DNA from: Dioscorea cayenensis subsp. rotundata
Lineage: Eukaryota; Streptophyta; Magnoliopsida; Dioscoreales; Dioscoreaceae
Direction of reading: 5' to 3'
Length of the DNA: 64,000 nt
Assembly (NCBI RefSeq): GCF_009730915.1
Contig: NC_052488.1
Span: 19,462,305-19,526,304, forward strand
The position numbers and the translations under genes were made by a program. Below the pieces are notes generated by a model. That model was given only the letters and a program-made list of their open reading frames with translations, made no database searches and was not told the DNA's origin. Numbering within the stretch: the stretch's first letter is position 1; the number at the start of each line of letters is the position of its first letter. Below are positions 34,319 through 47,228 of the stretch, in pieces.

Positions 34319-35008
34319 ATGGCGACTCTTGCTCTTCCCAAAATAACCCTTACCTCGACCTCCAATCCTCTAATCCCTGGCCGTTCTTCTCTCCAGATTC
34401 GGTTCGCGAAGTACTCCTCCACATGCTTCAGACCTCTCATCGGCCAGATCTCTTCTCTTAGATCTCCTGCTCAACGTGTTCCGACGCCTGCGGCCGTATC
34501 CGGTTCAAGCGCCGATGGCGAGCCGAGATCGAGCATTGGAGATCTAACCCTCGCGGTCGAGGTATCATAATAACTCGCTCACTTTTCTTTTTCATTTCAA
34601 TTTTCCGCACTTCCATTAAGAGATTGGGTGGGTCGAAGGAGATTTTGGGAAAATAATTTGGAGGTCATTTCGGGGATAAGAAAAAAAATGGTTATATTGC
34701 AGGGAATGATGTGCGATGGATGCGCTGCAAGCGTGAAAAGGATTCTGGAAAGTCAAGTAAGAAGAATACTAGTTCTAAGGCTGACGTGCTGCTATGCTAA
34801 TCTTTTTTTAACTTGATTGTTTGTAATTGATAGTAAAAAATGATCGCAGGCTCCAGTATCATCAGCTAGCGTGAGCTACTTGCAAGGAGCGGCTATCATA
34901 TGGGCTTCACCAGAAGCTAAAACCGGGTTGAATTGGCAGGAGGAAGTTGGGGAGAAACTTGCACAGCACTTGACCACTTGCGGATTCAAGTCCCAGCTCA
35001 AGGGCTAG
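34319..35008 (+). CDS. Plastid HMA-domain copper chaperone, PCH1-like
   Basis: Predicted to hand Cu(I) to the chloroplast P1B-ATPase PAA1 (family knowledge). Three exons, 34319-34561, 34703-34756 and 34850-35008, join in phase to give 151 residues. Residues 1-75 are rich in Ser, Thr, Pro and Arg with few acids, like a chloroplast transit peptide (MATLALPKITLTSTSNPL). The HMA domain follows: DLTLAVEGMMCDGCAASVKR with the metal-binding MxCxxC, ending LAQHLTTCGFKSQLKG. The HMA part resembles the N-terminus of PAA1. Here a stop follows directly and no ATPase exons are seen downstream, which fits a separate PCH1 gene rather than the PAA1 splice form known in Arabidopsis. Confidence 0.88.
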
Positions 35009-36021
35009 TTATTACTCTTAATTATGTATCTCATGGCCAATGATGTACCGCTATTTCACCTGGTTATTTTATTTACCCCCACGTCATTCAGTTATTGATG
35101 TGCTTTGTCAATCTGACTTATCATCTTTATCACGACACCTGAAACAGTGATGTTATACCATGTTTGTTACACAAGTACCAATTTGCATGGCATATAATAG
35201 CATGATCAACATCACCACAATCAAGGCAGGGGCTACTGGTTTGTAACATGTATATTACATCAACATTTAGCATCCACTTAAGATGGATCTCAAGAAATTA
35301 CCGCACACGTTAACCAAATTTCTACCAATACCCTAAAATTGGCCTCAAAAGAACCAGTGATATGCGTCTTTAAACGTATTCTGTATAATAATTAAAAGAA
35401 AACCTCTGGTTAAACAACAACCCAACATGGTTATTCATGCATATAATCACAAGCAGAGGAATCCATTTTCACAGCTTTCACCAACAAAAGTACTCAACAG
35501 CTAAGCTTAGTGCAGGCCAGCCAGCCAGCCAGAATAAAAATGAATCCACAAAACTCAGGAATGCATGCTAAACCTATACTTCTGCATTTCAATAGATTAA
35601 TGAAAGTTGATTCGGCTTCAAAAACAATGGAGGAAAGCATAGGAGAAAAGCTACAGTGCACCAGGACATCAACAGCAATGTAAAGACTAGCACTCAGATC
35701 AAACCACTGCAGCTACAAGGACAGCAACAGCTTCCCAACAGCCAATAGAGAATATCATCAACATGATCATCACAAACTCCACAGCAACAACTTATGATCA
35801 GGCCCCAAAAAATTTAGAAAGAGTGGAGAACATGATCAGAGGTTTATTCCTGTGAGGAAGACTGGAAATTAAGTAAATGAGGTTCTTACCAAGAGAAATT
35901 TACTAGGAGTTCGTCTCAGCAATCGCAACCATTGTTCTATAAAAAATTTGTATGGTCACCGATCATGTGATCACCCACCATCACCAACATCATCTCATGA
36001 ATCATCATCATGAACATCATC

Positions 36022-36054
<33 letters not shown>

Positions 36055-36429
36055 TCACCATCAATATCATCAAAATTATAATCAGCAGCAGCTACACAGC
36101 TTCATCAGCAAGACCGCATCCATTTGCAAGCATCTTGCTAATCAGCCATTAATCAGCTACTCACTCTCGAACAGAACTAGGAAAGTTCACGATATAGTCC
36201 ATCATAAATCAGAACCATACTAAGAAAGATAAAACCATCCAAGGGCAGTTCTAAAGTAAAACGAAGTGATAACATCCAGTACATGACAAAATACAAGTCT
36301 TCTAGAATGCTTGTAGATAACTAAGAACACATGCAGGACTACTATAAGCACAAAATAGAGGGCATATGCGAGCTTCAATGAAGAAGATTTAAACCTTGAA
36401 AAAAGTCCATTGCCATCAAAACCATAGTT
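35009..36429. other. Convergent 3' regions of the chaperone and SC35 genes
   Basis: No protein gene recognised. The sequence is only moderately AT-rich and may be long 3' UTR or downstream exons of the minus-strand SC35 gene. It contains a CCAG tetramer run (35518-35532) and a CAT/ATC microsatellite region (36005-36060). Confidence 0.45.
36022..36054. repeat. (ATC)n microsatellite
   Basis: An uninterrupted CATCATCAT run, with scattered imperfect copies from 35990 to 36075. Confidence 0.9.
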
Positions 36430-39078
36430 TTACTTCCACAAATCTTGCAATTGCTGGTTTGGCTTTATCTGCTGCATATTTTCATCAATCCTGCTAAACA
36501 ATTGTGTAGGAGCATGATTAGATTAATGAACAAGACAGTTTGAAAGAAGGAACGACATATGGCACAAACAGAGATCATCAGAGGTATCAAAGGTTAATTA
36601 CCTCAGCAGAATTGTGTGGGGAAGGACTTCGAGAGTCATCACGACCTTTGGGTGATGCACTTTGAGAACGTGGAGATTTTTTCCCATTGCTGTATTTGTC
36701 ATCACTTGCATCACGAGAAGGTGTCCGACGTGGAGATGCACTTCTCTTAGGGCTGTAGCTACGTCGAGAAGGTGATGCACTGACAAAATAATTTATTTTA
36801 AATCAGAAGGTAGATAAACTAATTTTAAAGGTAGAGAATACCTGTCAAATGAGCGGCTCCTGCTCTTTCGTTCATCGGAATACCTTCTTCTATCACGACC
36901 TCTTCCACGATCAGGACTAATACTGCGACTCCTGCTCCGACGGTAATGGTCCTTTTCCTTGTCATAGTACCTGTCCCGCTCATACCTTCCTTTGCTTCGG
37001 CTGCGGCTCCGTCTCCTATGATCCCTATCTCGATGATCATCTCTATGTCTAACAGGAAAGCATGGTCAGTATCAAGGAAAAAGAATTATCAGCACGGATA
37101 CAAGGAGGTATTAAAGTCCATATGTGTAAACTAACTAGTAATAACATCCATTGAAGGTGAGAGATAACCCCTCAGATAGACATGGTCAAGTTCAAACTTA
37201 ATGCACCAGAAGGATGGGGTTGAGACATTTCAATTTCATGATGGCTAAAATTCATGGATAAGGTGATAAATCAAACAAGTGTAAATGATTAAAATAGATG
37301 GCATTGGCTACAGGAGTGGAGGACAATGGTGAAGGGCTGAATGATTCTCCAAAATACTAGGATTGATGTTCACTGTAGTTGTTACTGTTCCAAGACTAAC
37401 ACATGTTATATAAATCTGCCTATGGCAAAACAAACTGTACAGGTGATTAGCAACATCTATACTTGCACCAACTTTATCAGCCCAAAAACCTGAGCATTGG
37501 CATTAGAATTGAGCACTGAAAGAGCTACTATTTGGTATAGCAATCATAATATGAAGATTCTTATAAAGGAAAATTCACTGTCACAAAATATAGAGTCCTT
37601 TATTTCATCTATAATCACTAAAAACCAGTAAAGAATGTTTACAAAAGAGTATGAACATTTGGCATAAACAACTCAAATTTCAGAAGGGTGCAGACAGGTT
37701 GACTAGAAAACTAAACACATAGCTACTTCAGTTTCTTGTTGCTGTTTCAGTTTTGCAGACTTTAATTAATCTACATCAATAAAATACACCCATTCTGTAG
37801 TTTGCAAAACTCGACTAAGAGGATAAGTAAAAATTAAGTACGCTTACCTAGGCCTAGGGCTACGGCTCCTTGACCTTCCCCTAGATTTTGGTACTGCTTC
37901 CACGATTCTGCCTTTCTGACTGCAAACCATAAAAAACCAATGTTAAATCGAAAAGGTGGTTCACTAAGGTTAAAAAAAAAAAAATGAGGCAATTTAAAAA
38001 ATATAAAAAAAGAAAGGGGAAAAAAACTTTTGGTAAATTATATGACATAAGCATCACAAAATGTAGCCAACATGCTAATGAACCAAGCAAGAATACAACA
38101 TCAACAAGAACTTTGTATTTCCGGATGATTATAATATGCTGCAAAGCATACTAAAAAAATCTGAACATTTGAATAAGTAATTAGCTTAATCCTATAAATT
38201 TTATGTAACATAAGAAGCATCATGAGCATGCAATCTCTGTCATCACCTAAGCACAAAGAAAATCACTAAGCATGGTTCAGCCCAAAGGCAACTAATAGAT
38301 AACAGGAATAAAATTGCTAAGTAATAAATGCACCTCAAACACCAATTTATAACATATCTTAAAAACAAAGACCAGGTTATACATTTAAAACATGTCCAAC
38401 TGAAAGCAACCAAACTCTTGTTAGTATCAGAGCTAACCAAAAACTAATGTAGCTAAGACATCATGTTCCATCAGTAGAAACAATCACCATAAATAAAATT
38501 AAAAGACAACTTACATCCTCTCTGCATTAGGGCCATACTTGGCAAACTGAACCATAATGTTCCGACCATCAACACTCCTTCCTGAAAAGCCAAACAGTCA
38601 AAACAATCAACACATAATAGCCAAAACTCCAGAACAATAAACATATTCAAACCACAAAAGAAAGATATAAACTTTTACCATCAAGCCTATCCACGGCCTT
38701 CTGCGCCTCCTCAGCATACTTATACCTCACGAAAGCGAATCCACGCGACTCTCCCGTCCTACAAAGCCAATTCTCATCCGGAAACCAATAAAACTACATT
38801 CAAGACCCAAAACTCCAAAAACCACTCTCACCTCCGATCCCTCGGGATGAATACATCCACCACCTTCCCATACTTGTCAAACAAAGGGTAAAGATCATCT
38901 GCCGTCGTTCCTGCACCAAATCGAGAGCAAATAGGCAGACAGTTCACAACAGTTGGAATTCAAGAAAAGTATTAGACCAAGCGAAAAAGCAGAGGGATTT
39001 ACTGAAGCTGATGTTGAGAACGAGGAGGGAGTAGGTGTCCTTGATGTCCGGAGGGCCGGATCTTCCGAAGTGCGACAT
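36430..39078 (-). CDS. SC35: SR splicing factor SC35
   Basis: Nuclear-speckle splicing factor that recognises exonic enhancers and helps define 3' splice sites. Exons 39078-39003, 38910-38832, 38758-38679, 38581-38515, 37919-37848, 37048-36842 and 36779-36602 join in phase (253 codons). One RRM fills residues 15-95: SLLVLNISF is RNP2-like and RGFAFVRY is RNP1. An RS domain rich in RSRS and SPR follows. MSHFGRSGPPDIKDTYSLLV and VQFAKYGPNAERI match plant SC35. The C-terminal exon is uncertain: a frame-keeping acceptor at 36471 or 36468 gives IKPNQQLQDLWK and stop at 36430, while reading through the donor at 36601 stops at 36587. SR genes often use such alternative ends. The 1.2-kb middle of the gene is intron. 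Confidence 0.93.
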
Positions 39079-39572
39079 CGCTGGTTGCCGCCGCCGCCGG
39101 AGGAAGAGGAGAAGAGAGTGGAGAGTTTGAGGTTAGGGTTTCGGGAGGATGAGATCTGAGAAGATGCTTGGTTGTCATCGGGTGGGTTTATATAGAAGGG
39201 GGAAATGAAAATCGGGTTTAGCGGATCGGATCTTTTGGGCGTTAGTGGGTCGGATCCAAAATGTAGAAGTGGTGAAAATCTTCTAAATTTACCTTTAAAT
39301 ACAATAAAAATATAAAAGTATAACTAATTTTATTTATTTATTTATTTTTGGAAATAAGTAAATTTTACGTGTTTTACAATTCATGAGGATAAAATAGGAT
39401 AAAGTTATCATGCTGTTATCATTTTGTTTGGTGAAATATAATACATATCATAAGATTAAAAAATAAAATATTTTTTTTTCCTTCATTCAGTTTGGGAAGA
39501 AAAACCTATCTCAAAATAGGACTAAAATAATGTATGTATATATAATTATTTTTTGTATAGAGCTTATCATGC

Positions 39573-39772
39573 ACTGAAGGGGGACATCATGGGTTCAAAT
39601 CCCTCCCCCGACAGTATTGTTTTCCATACTATTCATACACTTAACTCGGGTACATACACTGTGCATCCGAACTCCAGTACTATTCGGTGCTGTTTATATC
39701 TATAAAAAAGGCTCTTGCCGCCTATTATTCAAAATATATATATATATATAATTATTTTTTTTATGGAGCTTA
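39573..39772 (+). mobile_element. SINE-like insertion with tRNA box B
   Basis: A strong box B (GGGTTCAAATCCCTCC, near 39592-39607) sits near the start of a segment of about 200 bp. Imperfect direct repeats of about 35 bases flank it; both contain ATATATAATTATTTTTT and GAGCTTATCATGC, near 39538-39572 and 39738-39780. The box B and flanking duplication suggest a tRNA-derived SINE, but the duplication is longer than usual and overlaps where box A should be. Confidence 0.5.
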
Positions 39773-40426
39773 TCATGCCTATATTTTTATCAGATTCACC
39801 AAACCAGCTTATCATGCCTATATTATTATCATATACACCAAACGGTTCATAAACCCAAATTGACAAAAAATAATTCATAAATTAATTAAATCTTTTAAAA
39901 TATAACCATTTTTAGGTTTATGGATAGAAAAAAGAAGATTGGTGATAATTAACATTTTTTCCTCGCTTGAATTAAATAATAAAATTGAACTGGTTGGTAA
40001 TTTCGAATGTCAATTTTAGTACATTCATTTGAGGAAAAAGAAAAAAAAAACTGATTTAAAATGCACCCGTTTTGATCTGATAATAATTCAACTTGAGATG
40101 TTTTTTGAGCCGAGCTGAAAGGCATAGCCACATAATGAAATATAATGAAAGGAAAAAATAAGCGTAAATATCAACACATTTATTTTTAAAAAAAATAAAC
40201 TACTGAAAATACAGCACCACCCCATAAAATGTAATGAAACGAATAAAAAAATAAGCAGAAAATATCAATACATTCAGGTACAAAGATATATTTTAAGTAA
40301 AAACATAAAACAAAATTGATGATCACTTGCAAAGTATGTTTAATAAGAACCGTCAGCATCTCAGGAATCACCTTCCAGGAACTACCAAATAACCATCTTG
40401 CTTCATTTACTGTATTGAGTGCCTAA

Positions 40427-41082
40427 CGCCCCTGTTTGGTTTAGAGGGGCAGGGGGGGAGGGAGTATGGAGGGTTTGAGAAAATATTGTGTTTGGTTCAT
40501 GGAGAAGTATGGAGGAGCAGTTTATTTTTTTTAGTTGAAAAAAGAAGTGGGGAGGAGAGAGAAAGAGTATAATGTGTATTTGACTATTTTGTCTTTTGTA
40601 CAATAAAATAGGTAATAATATATATATATAATAATCAATTGTAGAATAATAATAATAACACAATATATAATATATGATAAACATTATAAAACACACACAC
40701 AATAATTAGGAAAAAAATATTTATTTGAAAAAAAAATTATGAGGAGTCATAACATCTTGATTATAATTGACAAATATTGGTTAAAATGTGAACACCCAAT
40801 GATCATTCAAACATACCTTATTTTTGTCATTTGTGAAATGAGAAAGATAGGGTTTTAATAAATAGGATACAATAGGAATTATACATATATGTGAAGGGTA
40901 TTATTGGTATTTTACATTATTTAAAATAAATAAATAAATAAACATCCACCCCCACAAGACCCCAATTTGGGGGAGTGGATTAGTGAGGAGGGGTGCCTCA
41001 CCCCTCCTCACCCCGCTTCACTCCTCCATCTGAACAACATCTACACCCCCCAACACCCCCACTCCCCCAACCAAACAGAGCC
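40427..41082. mobile_element. Tourist/Harbinger-like MITE, about 656 bp
   Basis: The inverted ends read GCCCCTGTTTGGTT and AACCAAACAGAGCC, each followed inward by G-rich or C-rich tracts (AGGGGGGGAGGGAG against CCCCCCAACACCCCCAC). TAA flanks both ends (40424-40426 and 41083-41085), which fits the 3-bp duplication of PIF/Harbinger elements. The interior is AT-rich with no transposase. Confidence 0.6.
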
Positions 41083-41642
41083 TAAAAGAATCACTGAAAC
41101 AAAAAAGCATGAAAATTAGGGTTTTTAGGTTTTTCATACAAAAGTTCTCGGAGAACTTCTGAACTCCAGAGTCACTTAAGAGTTCTGAAACAAGATAAAT
41201 TCAATACCTTCATCTATAATCCTCAACAACTCTGGTGATTTGGTTGTTATGGCTTCAGAGAAGTAAGAAAATAAAGAGAAAGAGTCACTCCATACAGAGG
41301 AAAAATTGCTATCTATTAAGGAACTGCAGTATTTTGAAGCATATATATACATATTACATATATATATATATATATGAATACACATACAGATATGCCCAGA
41401 TAACAAAAAAAGAAAGCAGGCCTTCTTCACTTTTTGCTGATTCATCAATTATGCTTGTAAGGGTTCATGCGTTCACTCGATATTGATTATGGGAACAGTA
41501 TTGCTAGAGCAAACGTGGGATCAACATGATCAGGCAGCACTCGCTTGCTAGAAGGGGTGTATAAATCAAGCTCAATCTGTTAGACATAGCTGGATGAGAA
41601 TGTGGAAAGAACTTAAGATGGGAATGGAAAAGTAGAACTTAC

Positions 41643-44600
41643 AATGAGGGAGAAACTTGATTGATGCAGCATCACTGGTAGGCCTACTGACACTGTCTGA
41701 AGGCCCGTAGAAAAGGAGATGTGCTATAGCTCGATCAATGGGGTTTGTGTTAGTTTCAGTGTCCATATAGCCAGCATAGCTGTGAAAAGACTGAAATTAG
41801 GTTTTTACTCTTCTTGTATACAGTTAAAAAAAAATTAATCGCATCCACGCTCCTACAATATATCTTTTGTGTTTTACACACCTTAGGTCAGGTTTCATGT
41901 AAATGCAAGAATAGATAAGTATGAAAATGTGTGTAAATAGTTATGACATGCAAGCTTTGATAAATTAACATATTTCGATAAAATATGCCTCAAATAATGA
42001 AAAGAGCTCAGGAAAATTGAACGTACTTCTGTAAATTTTCTGTGCTACAACTTCCGGTACATTTACTGGCTCTGATTGGACTATTTGCGCAGGTAAAACC
42101 ATGCCTTTGTTCAGCACTCTTGGCCAGACGGTATAGTCCATCTCTCAGTGATAGTGTTGTCCTAATATCCAACTGAAAAAGAGAGAGAAGGATGAATTTA
42201 CATGGAAGAAGTCTACCTGTGCATGCTCATATCATAGTCTTACCCAGGTCATTACTGAAACAGAACACAACTAATTCGAAAGAAACCACATTAAGGCAAG
42301 GTAAATCATCAAAGCTTTAGAGACATTCTCTTAACCACAAATTATGGCCATAGTCTGTTATTTTTATAAAACTTCTCAAGATAGATAAAAGGGCATGGTG
42401 GCTCAGCAGAATACCCAATGCACTAGATTTACTAAAGAGAGAACTAGAAATACTTAAAATTTAACATGAGATTTACTAGACAAATTGTGAGAAACTCATA
42501 GAAATGCAAGTTGGAAAGATCAATAGCAGTCTGTGAGTGTGTATAATCCATTTAGAAATGAGACGCAACTATTATAGAATACCAGTAAAAAATAATAATT
42601 GATCATACCAGATCCATTACATGATGAAGTTGCCAAAAACTTGTTTCTTTAAGTGAGTCATCAGAAAGATCAGATGTCAAGCAAGAGCCTTCATGTGCAG
42701 TAAGAACATCCATCTCAACTACAGGATGCCCTGAGTTTCTATCCACTAATAGATTGCTATCACTGATCTCACATTGAAGCTGAGAGTGTTTTGGGTACTT
42801 CTTCTGAATTGCAGATGTAAAAGAATTCTGTTGTGATGGGAGTTTAGCCATCAAAACCTCAGATAGCTGTTGCCTAGTCTGCTGGTTATCTATATCTTCT
42901 TGTGTTGCCATACTTGCAGGCTTAGACAAATGATGATCCAAACAGTCAAATCTTTGAGGGGAATCACATATAAGATGATCTAAGGCTTTATATGAAGTTG
43001 GAGGATGAGATTCATTATCAAATTTATCACTTGACCTTATCAGGGAAAATGGAACTTGATGGGTCAGCAGGTCATATTCCATTTGCCCCAGAGGATTGGA
43101 AGTGGGTCCAGAATAATGCTCTTGATCAGAAAAATGAGAAGAATAGTTTTGATGCCCTGAAGCAGCTGAAGTCTCAATTTTCTCTTCTGCAAGTGGTCGT
43201 TTTTTGCCATGGCGACGCTCCAAATTGCTATTGTTACAATCTGAGTGTTGAATCCTTGCTTTCTCTGAAAATACATAATGGCTTTCCGGTGGCTTTGCAT
43301 GAACACTAATCTGTAAAACATTAAGCGAAAATAAGAAAAGGAGACAGAATTCTGGAACAAATTAAATATAAAATGGTTCACTTGCAAGGTTCCATGCTGG
43401 ATAGCATTTTTTTCTAAATTCCTCAATCTAAATTTGAAAATACTAATATAAACCAGAAAAAGGAAGAGTAATCAAATCATGGAACAACACTATTATCAAT
43501 ATTCATCCAAATATTGATTTCACGATCCTGGACCATAGGAGTAATGCTTGCAAGTCTTCTTTCACTTGCGATCCAAAAAATATAAAGACAAGTGAAACAT
43601 GATGAGAATTACCACATCTTTGTCTTCGGATCCAAACAGGATATTTTCATTGCTGAGTTGTGTGATGGCTGAAACTTTGGTACAATCGTTTCCATCATTT
43701 GCCTGCCATGTTATGATGTAACTTAGAAAATCCAAAGGGGGATAGCCACTTTCACCAACAAAAGATATTAATAAACTAATTCAAAATGCACATCTTCACT
43801 TCTAACCTGTTTAGTGGTTGAATAATTCCACTCACTTTCGACATTAGAATCCAACCACTCGGCATAAGTGTGATTGCCAATAGTGGGAGGCTTATCGTCA
43901 TAAGCAGCAAGAAGATCATTCTTAAGCGAGAAGTTGGAGTTCACACCTGTAAGTGCTGATGTACCGTTCAACACCCTAAAATCTGAATGAGATGATTCTA
44001 AACCTAACTCAAAGGTATGTTCCAAACCATAACCCCCATGAGAAGAACCTGCAAGCCATGATGGCTCATCTGCATAGCTTGTACTCCCTTGAGCAAATGT
44101 GGAATTGCAGTTTCTCCAAGAAATAAAATCAGAAATAAATGAACTCAGACCCAACATAACTATATAATAGATATAACTAGTATCCAAAAATTAATTGCAA
44201 CATTTACCTAAACAGTCTGTCAATGTCCTCCATGTTGCTGTCATCAGGCCAATCATAATCCATGAGATCAACATCTTTGTCCTTGTCATTTTCCAAGAAG
44301 CCAACATTAGTATCACGAGAAGAAGAGTCAGCAGGTGATAAATTGCAGCCTCTGTAGTCATCAGGAGTGCCCTGAGTACCAAAGGCTGCATCCTTTAAGT
44401 AGATTGTGTTGCACACCGAGTCAATCTTGTTGCCTTCACCACACTTATCTAAGATAATAACATTCTGAGAAGTTAAAGCAGAGACATTGGCAGTGCATTT
44501 AGTGCCATTTGTTGCAGGAGCTGGACCTTTTGATTCCTGAGACCATGAACCATCTAGCATACTATTGCTTCCAACTTCTGAAGAAGGGTGAAAAGATCCA

Positions 44601-45128
44601 GCATCTTCCGTCTGATAAGTATCTCCTGTCGATCTTCCACTATTAGCACTCTTCCCAACGCTTCCTATTCTATGCCCTAGTTGTCTATGCACATCAAGAG
44701 CCTCCAAGATTTCATCCACTTGTTGAATGCACCAAAGTGGCACAACATGATCACCACTTTTACCAAAATTTTCACAGATGATATCTTCAAGCTGAAAGGC
44801 AAAAAAAAGTTGTCATCCTCACAGGCTTTTTGAAATATGTTGATGTTAATCAATATGCCAAAAAGCCTGGTGGCAAAGCTAGCATTATTATAACCAAAAT
44901 ATATGTCAAGGAAGAAAGTATATATAATAAGTTACAGCACAAACCCTCTTTCTAAACTAGTTTTTTGAGAGGATACATTGAAACTAGAATCCATAATCTA
45001 AAATCTAGGACAGCCACAAAAGGCTTCCACTTGATCCTTACAACTCAAACTATATGAACTTTATGAATATTGAGAACAGATCAAAATGTAGATACCTCAT
45101 GCATACTCCAGTCTTGAATCCTCATCAT
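41643..45128 (-). CDS. LNK1/LNK2 night-light-inducible clock coactivator
   Basis: Transcriptional coactivator that binds REVEILLE MYB factors and links light to the circadian clock (family knowledge). Seven coding exons join in phase: 45128-45096, 44791-44208, 44113-43807, 43702-43613, 43310-42609, 42172-42027 and 41779-41643, giving 666 residues. Family landmarks in order: an N-terminal SMHELEDIICENFGKSGDH, an acidic MDYDWPDDSNMEDIDRLFR, then a basic GKKRP tract, and near the C-terminus DIRTTLSLRDGLYRLAKSA and NPIDRAIAHLLF. The last short exon is not fixed: two acceptors in 41500-41560 would add fewer than 20 residues. The first coding exon is only 33 bases. The long leader above 45128 includes tandem repeats. 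LNK1 and LNK2 cannot be told apart with confidence. Confidence 0.9.
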
Positions 45129-46331
45129 TCCCTCTATCCAGGTTCAAGATCCGAAGTCATATTTCCCTTGGACCGAACTCCAATAAATCAATCCCCAACA
45201 ACAATACTGAAAAGGAATCAATTTACAAGAAATATCAAAATTATTTCAAAAAATTAGAAAATACTTCATTTCAAGAATAACTTTCGAAAGCAAAAAAATC
45301 TAGTATTCAACAATAAAGTATCAAAGAGAAGGGCAAAGCATGCTATACTGGTTAGGCACGTGCAAATAATTCCAAAATAAAAACAATTCATATTAATTCC
45401 ACCAAAAAACAGGAATCTGCATGAAAACCAATCCTTCCAACATCAGAACAACATCTCTTATCATGGCCCCAGTTCCTGAAAAGATGCAAAGCAACCTGCA
45501 CCTTATGCATTTATGGCCGAGAGAGACAGATCTACAGTAGGTTCATAGAGGAAAAAACACCAATTCCGGCCAAAAAGGAAAAATTCTTTTCTTTTTTATC
45601 GTTAAGGTCAGATTTCCTTCCACGTAAATCCTGAAAAACAACACAAAGATGAAAAACCAGAAGGAAAGAAGCAATAAAAATTCACAAAAGTCCAAGTAAA
45701 GTTGTCTCAGAAAATAGGAGAGGAGGGAAAACCACCAAGCATACAGGTTTCCATCAAAAATCATCTCAAAACATGAAACATGAAAACAAAATACCACATA
45801 TTACAAGACAACTACACCTTTAAGCCAGAAATTCAAAATAATAATAATAAAACAGATTAACCAAGCTTAGAAACACCAAATGAAGAAAAACAAGAAATCC
45901 TGGAACTCCAGAGCAAATTAACCAAAATAAAACCCATAAACTCATAAAAATAGAAGGAAAATCATGAAAAACAGAACACAAAAAGAGTACTTTTTTTTCT
46001 TGTGAAAAGCGACAATTGCTCCTGCTGCAAGATCACCCTCCCACCCACTTAAACCCTGATAAACAGTTCAGAGATGAAAAACCAGAGGGGAAAACAATAA
46101 ATTCACAAAAAAAAAAGGAGTAAATTTCTCTCTGAAACACTCACATCAAACTTAAAAAATATATAAATAAATAATAGAGCAAACCACTAAGCACACAAGT
46201 TTCCCTTCAAACCAGGGAAGAAAAAAAAAAGAAAGAACCACTCAAGTTTTAAAAACCGAATGAAGAGGAACAAGAAGCCCTTGAATACTCATATAAAAAA
46301 ATTAACCCCCCAAAATGAGTAAAAAAAACCC

Positions 46332-46990
46332 AATTAATTCATACATATAACACAGATATCGGCCAAAAAAATCAGATCCCCAACATAAACCCTCAAATAA
46401 AGCCAAAAAAAATCAACAAAAGAGTAACAAAAGTGCCAAATCCAATACCAAAACCCTTCAACCGAGAAAACAAGATCATGCAACAATTCCCATATCCCTA
46501 AACTTCAACCCCTACCTCTCCAAGAGCAAAAAATAATTTTTTTAAAAAAATCTCATTAATTTAAACAAACAAAACAGAACTCAGTAAAAATGAAAAAAAT
46601 CCAGATCCACAACACATACTCTCCAAATCAAGCGCCAAAACATCAACACAAGAGCAACAAAACTACGAAATCCAATACCAGAAACCAGAAAACAAGATCA
46701 TTCAACAAATCCCATATCCCTAAACTTCAAACCCTACCTCTGCAGCTCTCCAGAGAAAAAATTAACAAAAAAGAATTCTCATTAATTCATACAAACAACA
46801 CAGAAATCAGCACCCAAAAATCCAGATTCACAACACATACTCTTCAAATCAAGCTCCAAAACATCAACACAAGAGCAACCAAAGTGCGAAATCCAATACC
46901 AGAAACCCTTCCAGCAAGAAAACAAGCTCCTTCAGCGACTCCAAAAATCCCTAGACTTCCAAACCCAGCTCTCCACCTCTTCACTTCTCC
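46332..46990 (-). repeat. Three tandem copies (about 220 bp) in the LNK leader
   Basis: Copies start near 46332, 46552 and 46779. Shared text, in order: TTAATTCATAC or TTTAAAC, AACACAGAAATC, CAGATCCACAAC, CATCAACACAAGAGCAAC, AAATCCAATACCAGAAACC, AAAACAAGATCAT, CCCTAAACTTCAA and CTACCTCT. They differ at many positions, so the triplication is not recent. Confidence 0.85.
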
Positions 46991-47050
46991 AGAGCCTTCT
47001 TTTCCACCCAGCAAACTTTTCCTTCCAATTCGCGTTTCAAAAGCTTTAGA

Positions 47051-47082
47051 TTATAAATAAATAAATAAATAAATAAATAAAA
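47051..47082. repeat. (AAAT)n microsatellite
   Basis: About seven uninterrupted AAAT units near the expected LNK transcription start. Confidence 0.9.
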
Positions 47083-47228
47083 CGATTTAGTTTAAATAAA
47101 GAATGGTTGGCCCAAAGTAGAGAAGCGGGCCCCACAAAGGTCCAAACTCGTGGCCCAAAACCCGCCGAGGAGATCAGATCATATCGCGCCCTATGATTGG
47201 CTGAGTCCAGTGGGTCCCGATGCTGCTA

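Larger units (their letters stand above)
39079..41642. other. Intergenic: SC35 promoter to LNK 3' region
   Basis: SC35 would be transcribed from around 39150-39200. Next come a tRNA-like insertion (39573-39772), AT-rich sequence and a terminal-inverted-repeat element (40427-41082). 41170-41642 probably contains the last LNK exon(s) and 3' UTR, which I could not fix. Confidence 0.5.

Noticed and set aside
40186-40371. Possible extra LNK exon (IPEMLTVLIKHTLQVI)
   Set aside because: No family similarity and no phase-compatible junction to the 41643 donor that I could defend.
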